Assembly (NCBI GenBank): GCA_900291925.1
Contig: UWYS01000012.1
Location: forward strand, 682,001-746,000
Length of the DNA: 64,000 nt
Source: Thecaphora thlaspeos
Lineage: Eukaryota > Basidiomycota > Ustilaginomycetes > Urocystidales > Glomosporiaceae
Direction: 5' to 3'
Under the pieces are notes generated by a model. That model searched no databases. It saw nothing but the letters and a program-made list of their open reading frames with translations, and was not told the origin of the DNA. Numbering within the stretch: position 1 is the first letter of the stretch; each line of letters begins with the position of its first letter. The translations under genes and the position numbers were made by a program. This document shows positions 57,021-64,000 of the stretch, piece after piece.

Positions 57021-60000
57021 GGTGGGCCCCCGCGCGGGCGGAACGGGCAAAAGGGATCAAAGCCCGGCCCAGCCTGGAGCCACTCGGAGGAAAGGGGTTC
57101 GCATCCAGAAGTCGTCATGGTTACATACATCTAACAGTACGTAGCAGTGGCTCTACAGTACGTACGATTCCGTTGTTGTCTGCCGGCAGCGGTGGTGCCT
57201 TGCAACCAAGTTGCAGGCCGATTCGGCTCACCCTACCGTCGAGGCCTCGGAGCGACGTCGTTGTTCGATACCGCACGCACGGCGCTCTGGCGTGTGTCGC
57301 CCCACCACCGACTTCCTCTCCTCTTCCGGATCATTCCTCATGCCGTGCGCCTGGCTGCGGCCCATGCCTTGTGCAAGCAAGATCCTCGCTAGTCCCCGCT
57401 CTTTTTTCTCCAGAAAATTTCCGGAGACAACTACAGTACAGTACACATGTAACTACGTGTCTTTGGCTCTCGGTCCCCCACTCGCCCAAGTGCTAGCCTG
57501 CCTGCTCCGCTCTCGATGCCTACACCAGCTCGACGCAATACATATGTAGACGCTCACCCAGACGGCAAGCGTGAAGCTGTCCATGGCACGCAAGCGCAAG
57601 ACCGGCAGCCGGTGTGTACTGGTCACGATCTGCTCTTGCAAGGACCGCTCGGGGAGTGGGGCTCTATACTGCACTTTGCTGCTCGGACACCGAGGGAAGG
57701 CTACAACGCATGGAGGGCAAGCAATTTCAGATCATACGACGCACTGCACTCCATTCGAACTGCGCTGGGCGACCAAGCAAGGGCTGCAGCGGTGAATCGA
57801 GCAGGCACTGCAAGACCATAACCAGACAAGTGGCGGGGAGGCTCGAGCTCGTTCGCGTTCCAGGCCCGGAGGGCAGCATACAGTGTAAGTCCCTGCCTCA
57901 GTGGACTGGTCGTCGATGCCTCTCTCGGAGGCTTCCTGAAGCGTCTTCGCCGTCGCAACATGCTGACAGTGTGAATCTGCAAAAGCCCTTGAGCTTCTCT
58001 CACCAGTGCAGCACCTCGGCACCAGCGAAGGCGTCCCGGGTCAGGCTGGTCGGCAGCGACCTCGACCCCCTTGCTCGGTCGGAGCTCTCCGTGGGGCGCG
58101 CATCCGAAGCGTGTCCACGGGCCGCCTCGTGTCCGACCGACCGATCGACTCACCCACCGTATCTGCCGTTTGATCCGACAATGAGACGGCGCCCATATTA
58201 AAAGATTGTTGTCGGTCAGAGCTCAACCCACCACCGTCACCCGAGACACAACTTCTCTCTACTCGCTCTGGCTCCAGCGATAGAGCGGACGTGTCAAAAG
58301 GCAAGGCCGACAAAGATAGGTGCGATGCTACCATCGCATGCCGCTAGACACTTTCCACCGGCGAGAGGCATAACAGGAATGCGGTCGAGCGACGGAGGGA
58401 CGGACGCGATGACCTAGCCACCTGCGCGGCCATCTTTGTTCCTCGAGGAGCCCAGACCGTCTCTAGTTGCGAGCTAGCTCTACGCCTTCCAATTTAGTCG
58501 TGTGCCGGGGGCAACGGCGAGAGCATCTTGTCGTCGGTAGAGCGCCTCGTTGTGCCCAATCTTGAAAATGTATGCCTCTGCCAGCCACTGATCTCGCCCC
58601 TGTTTGCGTTTGTTCGGCTGCCTTCCCGCCCAAGCCTCGCCCAAGCCTCGCCCAAGCCTCCCTTTTTGTCTCGGCACCGCCGTCGACGCACTTTTGCCCC
58701 TGGCACATGACGATAGGTAAGATGGCCTCAGGCCTCCGGTCTTGCCTTGCCCTTTGCGACGCTCCTTGGTACAGTAGAAGGAAATCCTGGGTGGGTTCAT
58801 GGACTGCCGCTGCGTATATCACACGCACTTCGACTCTCTCTCTCCCCCCCGACTGGCTGAGGGACCAGCGCCGCTTCATTTGCTGCGAGCACTTTTGCTC
58901 ATATGATAAGTCCCGCCGCCCTGACGAGCAAACAAAACTCTCTCCATCTCCTCCGCTCGCTCTTGCTGCAGGGCGGGCTGCCCGCGTGCCTACTTAGCGC
59001 CGAAGGAGAGGGGACGTGTTGGGGTGGGCACGCTGCCGCCCCGCCCTGCTTCTCCGTACTCAACAGCCAGCCGGCCGGCCCGCCTGGTGCCTGCGCCCCA
59101 TCCCCCGCCCTGCTCTCCAACAGCCCCGATGCCAGGCCAGGAAAACTTTTGGGCAACTTGGGCCTCGGCGCCAGGCCTAAGCCTAAGTAGCGCACGTTCT
59201 TACTTACCCTGGTCGGTTGAGTCGGCCCTCGCTACGTCGACGCCTGCCTCTCTCGTCCGTCCTGCAACCACAAGGGCAGACCGCCGACCTGGCTGCCTGT
59301 CTTCCCTGCCCCTCGCCCGCCTCTGCTCCACCTCCTCGCTCTCGACCGTCGTCGCCTTTCGGCTCGGCTTCCCACACCTCCTCTCTGTTCCCCTCCCTTC
59401 CTCGCCTCTCCGTCTCCTCCTCCTCCTTCCCCTTCCCCTTTTCCTTTTCCTTTTCCTTCTTCCCTCTCCCTCCCTCCACCCCTTCCTATCCTCCTCTCTC
59501 CCACCATCGCCCTCATCCCCCTCTTTCTAAGCTCAAGCAACCTGACTTTCACCGCTCTCCGCGAGTGTCAATCGACTCGGCTCGCTACGTAGCTAGACGG
59601 TAGCACCTCAGCCCTCGACGGTGGAATTCCTCCCGCTTCAATCGAAGCCTTGAGCCACGCTCTGCCGACTAGCCTTGCTGCTGCCTATGGCGACCAGCGG
59701 CCACTTGTACGACCCCTCGCCAACGCCTCGCCCCGCCCCGCCCACCGTCCGCTTTCTTCCCTGGAACAACTCCCGCTTCGCCGCGAACGGCAGCCATCAG
59801 CCGTGCCTCCGATCGCCATCGACAACTCTCTCGCTTCCGTCGCTCGACCCAATCTCCACGGATCACTGCAGACCCCCTCCTTACCTGCTCATTCCAGCTT
59901 ATTTTTACGACCCAGCACGACCCGCCCACGGCTGGACACAACCGTCCCCGCGGCCACGACACAGGTTCACTCGCTACACTGTCCGTCAAGAAGCGCGGCG

Positions 60001-60148
60001 TTGTGTCTGGAACACACACATCGTTCATAGCGGGATCCATCACCCCATAGCCCCGCTCCCCGCCCGTGAAACGGGCGCTCAGGGGCAGCGAGACGTATAG
60101 GAACCCTTGATTCACGCAGCCGCTCAGCCCGACTCTCTTCACCCAACC

Positions 60149-62581
60149 ATGTCTGATCGCTCCACGAGCGGCCGACCTGCCCAAGCCGACTATGGCGGCA
60201 GCGAATACGCCGATCAAGGCAGACGCGCACCACTCCCGCCTCTGCACGGCGACAGGCTCCCGCCGCTGGGCACTTTGTCGTCGTCGTCGTCTTTGTCGTC
60301 TTCGAGGAAGCTCAACATTAACCTCCCCCCGCCCCCGCCCTTCCGCATGCATTCCTATCACCACCCGATCTTGTCGAGCTCGTACGACGGCGCTAGCACT
60401 CTATCTGACCGTGAACGACAGCAGCAACAGCAGCAACAGCAGCACCAGCAGCTATCACCACCGCTGTCGCAGTCTCAACAACGCTGGAACCCGGCGGCCA
60501 CGGCGGAAGGATCTAGAGGCGAAGGGAACGTGTCCAGCGAGCTGCCACGCTTTCTAGTCCAGCGCTCCGGCGCTCTGTCGACGGGCACTTTCCAGCTGCC
60601 GCCACTCTCGGCCACGTTCGGCTCGCCCTCTGGCTGGAGGTCGGCCTCCAACGGCGGCGACGGTCTGCGCCGTTCTCCTGTCTCGCCCGATGGCAGCCGC
60701 GGCGTCCACCTCGACGCCTTCCGCGAAAATGCCGCAATGATGATGGGCAGTCGCTCCAACGACCGCATGCTCCCGCCCTACAGCCCTCCGCTTGGCGTGT
60801 CGGCAGCGTCGCCACTAGACTCGACCTTGATTCCGTCGAGCTCGTCGCTCGGGCGAGACGGCACCGCGGCCGCGGCCGCAACGCGAAAGATGGCCAAGGC
60901 CCATGTGCCCTCTGCCTGCCTCAACTGCAAGCGCGCTCACTTGGCGTGCGACGTGCGCCGCCCGTGTCGCCGCTGCATCAATCTCGGGAAGAGCGACACC
61001 TGCATCGACGTCCAGCACAAGAAGCGCGGTCGCCCGCGCCTCAACCGTCAGGACTCGCAGACCAGCATCAGCCGGCCCAGCAACGTCGGCGACGGCAGTA
61101 TCGGCAGCGATCGCGCCTCGACGTCGCCGTCCTCGACCAGCCTGATGCGCCACTCGCCGGCATCGGAGCCGTCGTACTACAACCAGTCTCCGACGAGGGC
61201 ACCGGGCATCCTGTCGCCTCCGATGCTGGCCGCACCCAACTCTTTGTCGGCCCACCGGGTCGTGGGGCCCACACACGGAGCCCACCCGCAGACGCGAACC
61301 CCCTCGGCCTCGGTCTCTGGCTCGAGCTATCCCTTCAGCCGTCCCGACAATGCGCGCACGTTTCCCGACGGCCAGGCAGCGGCTGGTGGAGGCAGTGCAT
61401 CCTCGCTCCAGCAGACGGCGTCGGCTGTGGTGACGATCATTTGCTCGACCAACCTGCAGTGCGCGCGCGTGTCTGAGGACTGCCATACGCTGCTGGGCTA
61501 CCAGCCGTCCGAGGTGGTAGAGCGCTCGCTGTTTGAGCTCGTCCACCCCGCCGAGTCGACCCGGCTCCAGGAGCTGTGGACCTCGCTGATCGATCCGGTC
61601 GGCGTTGTGCCGCAGGCGGTCCCCGCCTCGGCCGACATCGTCATGTCGACCCCGTCGGCACGCCTGATGGCGCCTGCCGCCGGAACCATCTTTGTCCAGG
61701 AGAACATGCGTCTCCGCCAGCGCAACGGCATGTTTGACTTCTATAGCATCCGCCTCCACCTCGGCGGTGGCTTTGGCGTCGATCTCTACCGACGAGAGAC
61801 GCTCAACCGGGCCTACATCGTCGCCAGCCTGCTCAAGCTCGGCAACGACGCGACGCACCCGGACACCGCCTTGCTTTGCAACCCGTACCAGGGCGGCTCC
61901 TCTGGCGGCGGCAAGGTCGGTTCCGCCTTCTGGACGCCAACAAGCCAGATGTCGATGGCCTCACCACAGCCGCATGCGAGTCCGAGCGCCAGCGGTGGCT
62001 TCTTCGACGCCCAGCATCAGAGGAACGGTAGCGGACTGCCAGCGTACGCCTCGAGGCCGGATTTTCGCCTGGACGGCGGCGCACCCTCCTTCCCGCAGCA
62101 CCAGCAGCAACATCAGCAGCGCCTGGCAACTGAGAGTGGTCTTCACGGTGCGGCAGCGAGGACGGACGTGGCTTCTACCGCACACGATGCTCTTCGCCGC
62201 GCGCGCGCCTCTGGTCGCCCGGCCTCAGGCGACGACGGACAGGCTCTTGCGCCGCGTGAGGCCCGAGCTCCGATATCGCCACCGTCTCTCGCCCAGACGT
62301 CGGAGCTGACCTCGCTGTCACGCGGTTCAAACGACAGGGAGCGCAAGAGCGACATCCGACGGAAGGAAGCGGTGCCCAGCTACGGCAGGCTGGCCGGCCG
62401 CGAACAGTCGGAGCGCTTGGTCGCGAGGCCGACCGGACCGGTAGCTGGTGCTTCGAGTCCGTCTGGCAAGCGCCGCAGCAGCATCTCGCTCTCTGCGACA
62501 TCTCCTCACAGCAGCGTTCGCACGGGCGTACTGACGTCGTTGAGCCGAACGTCTTCCAGCCGAGACGGCATCCTTTGCTAG
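60149..62581 (+). CDS. Zn2Cys6 transcription factor with PAS domain
   Basis: A fungal binuclear-zinc regulator of 810 residues in one exon. The zinc cluster is at 257-285: ACLNCKRAHLACDVRRPC, then RRCINLGKSDTC, spacing C-x2-C-x6-C-x5-C-x2-C-x8-C. It is followed by KKRGRPRL, an AT-hook-like basic patch. A PAS fold spans about 427-560 (VVTIICSTNLQCARVSEDCH, TLLGYQPSEVVERSLFELVH, then FDFYSIRLHLGGGFGVDLY). Flanks are long, Gln/Ser/Pro-rich and disordered. Zn2Cys6 plus PAS is the architecture of the ERT1/AcuK-type regulators of gluconeogenesis, and the CDxxRPCxRC core agrees. Assignment to that family rather than another C6-PAS factor is uncertain. ATG 60149 was chosen: the frame is open a little further upstream but without another ATG near. 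The gene stands next to the gene-poor island. Confidence 0.88.
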   Translation: MSDRSTSGRPAQADYGGSEYADQGRRAPLPPLHGDRLPPLGTLSSSSSLSSSRKLNINLPPPPPFRMHSYHHPILSSSYDGASTLSDRERQQQQQQQQHQQLSPPLSQSQQRWNPAATAEGSRGEGNVSSELPRFLVQRSGALSTGTFQLPPLSATFGSPSGWRSASNGGDGLRRSPVSPDGSRGVHLDAFRENAAMMMGSRSNDRMLPPYSPPLGVSAASPLDSTLIPSSSSLGRDGTAAAAATRKMAKAHVPSACLNCKRAHLACDVRRPCRRCINLGKSDTCIDVQHKKRGRPRLNRQDSQTSISRPSNVGDGSIGSDRASTSPSSTSLMRHSPASEPSYYNQSPTRAPGILSPPMLAAPNSLSAHRVVGPTHGAHPQTRTPSASVSGSSYPFSRPDNARTFPDGQAAAGGGSASSLQQTASAVVTIICSTNLQCARVSEDCHTLLGYQPSEVVERSLFELVHPAESTRLQELWTSLIDPVGVVPQAVPASADIVMSTPSARLMAPAAGTIFVQENMRLRQRNGMFDFYSIRLHLGGGFGVDLYRRETLNRAYIVASLLKLGNDATHPDTALLCNPYQGGSSGGGKVGSAFWTPTSQMSMASPQPHASPSASGGFFDAQHQRNGSGLPAYASRPDFRLDGGAPSFPQHQQQHQQRLATESGLHGAAARTDVASTAHDALRRARASGRPASGDDGQALAPREARAPISPPSLAQTSELTSLSRGSNDRERKSDIRRKEAVPSYGRLAGREQSERLVARPTGPVAGASSPSGKRRSSISLSATSPHSSVRTGVLTSLSRTSSSRDGILC

Positions 62582-62980
62582 AGGCAGCCAGCGGAACGTG
62601 CTCTGCCCGAACAGCCATCTAGCAGGCCGCGTGCAGGTCCAACAGCGTAGCACCACCGACCGCATCCAAAAACCAAACGATCCGGCCCTTGTCTTTTAAT
62701 CGCAGACAGCGGCCCTGGTGCTCGACAGGCGCTGCCTCGTACCGATCGACCCTATTGCAAGCACGGATACCCTTGAGCCGTTTTCCTCCGCGTCGAGCTC
62801 TGCCGTGTCACGCCATCCCGACGAAGACCCAAGCCACCACACTAGGACGGCACGATGTCATGGGTCCGGGCCGTGACCCGGTCGCCACTCTGTTTGTTGG
62901 CCCATCTCTTGAAGCACTTGCGATCCTTTTTCGTTTGCGCTCCTTGCGCTCTGGTACAGGCTCCCGCTCAAGCTCTCCGA

Positions 62981-63017
<37 letters not shown>

Positions 63018-63916
63018 GTGTTAAGGTGGTGGTCAAGGGATCCCTCTTGGGTTTTGTATTTATACTTTATCGCGTCCGTCGTCGTCTTTGTCGTCGTCGG
63101 CGTTGTTGTTGTTATTATTGATCCCGGGCCGCAGTGATTGGCTATATGGAAAGGAGAGGGGCGTGCCCCCATGGACCTTGTTCGCTATGGAGGGCTTTCC
63201 CCTTTTTGTTGATCGTCGCAACTCTTTTGTCCAAGAGGCGCGGGCTAGCCGCTTGTCAGACGTACCCATCCCTGTGTAGTTGCTTTGCCGGCCGCCCGCT
63301 CGCCTTGTGAAATTCAAAAGTAGGGCTGCTTGAGCATTAGTGTTTTAGCCTCAGGTGCTAAGTGGTAGGGCGGACGTGTGTAAGGGGAGAATACAACAGT
63401 GCGCCGGCCGTCGAATTGGTCGACGATGCGTGGAGACGCTGGCGTTGACGGTTCCGAATTCGCATCACGCAACTTGGAATTGTCGCTACTATTCAGCCTG
63501 GCACATGTTGCAGCGGCGGCGGCGGAAAGAAGGCGCGCAGGCCAGGTGATAGGCAGGCAGGCGACAAAGGCCTCTAAAGCACACGGGCACGCAAAGGGGC
63601 GGCCTCGATTTTGGCAGATGGATGGTTCTAATCGACTGGATGGTTCTAATCAAATCGATGGCTGGTTCGATGAGAGTTCTTCACGAGCCTCGAACCATCG
63701 TTGCAACGTCCATGTTCACAGCAACACCCCGCCAATCGACAAGACAGCACAGCCAACACAAGCAAGCACGCACCTACCAACACCCCACTCACCGCTCCTT
63801 GTCATCGAATCCTCTCCGCCTCACCTCTACCATCCCCCCTGTATCGCCCCTCCTCTTCCTCCAGGCCGACAACCGCTACCGTCTCGCCTCGGCCACGACC
63901 CTCGGCCCACACAGCC
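62582..63916. other. Spacer downstream of the Zn2Cys6 gene
   Basis: 1.3 kb. It holds the 3' UTR, a (CT)n tract at 62987-63014 and a TTGTTGTTGTTATTATTG stretch near 63100. A C/T-rich plus-strand tract at about 63780-63910 leads to the possible gene start at 63917. Near 63615-63670 short GATGG and TTCTAATC direct repeats occur. No complete gene is visible. Confidence 0.5.
62987..63014. repeat. (CT)n microsatellite
   Basis: About 14 CT units roughly 400 bases after the stop of the Zn2Cys6 gene. Confidence 0.95.
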
Positions 63917-64000
63917 ATGTTTGCGCCTCTCGCGGTAGCACGCAGGAAGCGTCAGCGAGCCTCGGACGGCGCCAGAGCAGCCGCTTCCGGCCTCTCGACC
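63917..64000 (+). CDS. Possible 5' end of a gene cut by the right edge
   Basis: An ATG at 63917, preceded by a C/T-rich promoter-like tract, opens a frame that stays open to the window end (28 codons: MFAPLAVARRKRQRASDGAR, then Ala/Ser-rich). The basic RRKRQR patch could be a nuclear signal. Too short to identify. Confidence 0.35.
   Translation, partial: MFAPLAVARRKRQRASDGARAAASGLST

Larger units (their letters stand above)
52614..60148. other. 7.5-kb gene-poor stretch between 5S rRNA and Zn2Cys6 gene
   Basis: No protein gene can be supported. Frames on both strands up to about 270 codons have irregular composition, many Cys/Arg/Ser, and no motif. Features seen: a 12-13-bp tandem repeat at 53738-53778, an (ACGT)5 run at 57001-57020, many TACAGTAC/TACTGTA motifs between 53.4 and 58.8 kb, and a strong C/T-rich tract at about 59215-59540. 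That last tract is probably the promoter or leader of the gene at 60149. One minus-strand frame (53468..53082) has a hydrophobic, protein-like patch but no recognisable family. No reverse transcriptase, transposase or long terminal repeat was seen. Confidence 0.5.

Noticed and set aside
1..64000. Transposons, viral remnants, CRISPR arrays, bacterial operons
   Set aside because: No reverse transcriptase, transposase, integrase core, capsid-like or Cas protein and no long terminal or regularly spaced repeats were seen. The only integrase-like hint is the small chromodomain ORF.
1..64000. tRNA genes
   Set aside because: Looked for A/B-box pairs by eye, mainly in spacers, and found none convincing; a covariance-model scan could still find one.

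Overview
The window is nuclear DNA of a GC-rich, intron-containing fungus, most likely a basidiomycete of the Ustilaginomycotina type. Supporting signs are many short introns (about 70-180 nt) with GTGAGT or GTAGGT donors and CAG/TAG acceptors, very short intergenic spacers, a basidiomycete-like 5S rRNA gene standing alone, and fungal-type proteins: a giant CSL factor, a Zn2Cys6 plus PAS regulator, ATP-type PEP carboxykinase and an Mmc1-like mitochondrial protein. Placement at order level is inference. All exon boundaries were read by eye from splice signals, reading phase and family alignment; no transcript evidence was available.

Layout, left to right. 0-8 kb: the 5' end of a PIG-A/GPI3 gene running off the left edge, a THADA/Trm732 tRNA-methylation partner and ARPC4 (Arp2/3 complex), all on the minus strand. 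8-16 kb: a 2.9-kb non-coding leader or promoter stretch with simple repeats, then the chromatin remodeller CHD1 (+). 16.8-21.5 kb: a divergent pair of genes I do not recognise; the plus-strand one carries an apparent one-base frameshift. 21.7-23.4 kb: PEPCK. 23.4-26.5 kb: gene-poor, with a minus-strand TATA/leader signal. 26.5-27.7 kb: a G-protein alpha subunit. 29.3-31.8 kb: a mitochondrial Mmc1-like protein with a degenerate G domain, divergent from BRE1 (32.5-35.6 kb). 36.1-39.3 kb: RPB10 divergent from SEC61. 40-41.2 kb: a small chromodomain protein and an unexplained ORF. 41.3-44.1 kb: NSA2 divergent from YIP1. 44.8-49.7 kb: a 1,567-residue CSL (RBP-J type) transcription factor. 49.7-60.1 kb: about 10 kb with no convincing protein gene but one 5S rRNA gene and short repeats. 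60.1-62.6 kb: a Zn2Cys6/PAS regulator. 63.9 kb: possible start of a gene cut by the right edge.

Most genes are housekeeping: GPI anchors, tRNA modification, actin nucleation, chromatin and H2B ubiquitination, RNA polymerase, protein translocation, 60S biogenesis and ER-Golgi traffic. They do not form one pathway. Possible links are CHD1 with BRE1 (transcription-coupled chromatin), SEC61 with YIP1 and PIG-A (secretory pathway), and PEPCK with a regulator of the broad type that controls gluconeogenesis. The most unusual features are coding exons of one to four codons at gene ends, the frameshifted unknown gene and its divergent partner, the degenerate dynamin-like protein, and the gene-poor 5S island.
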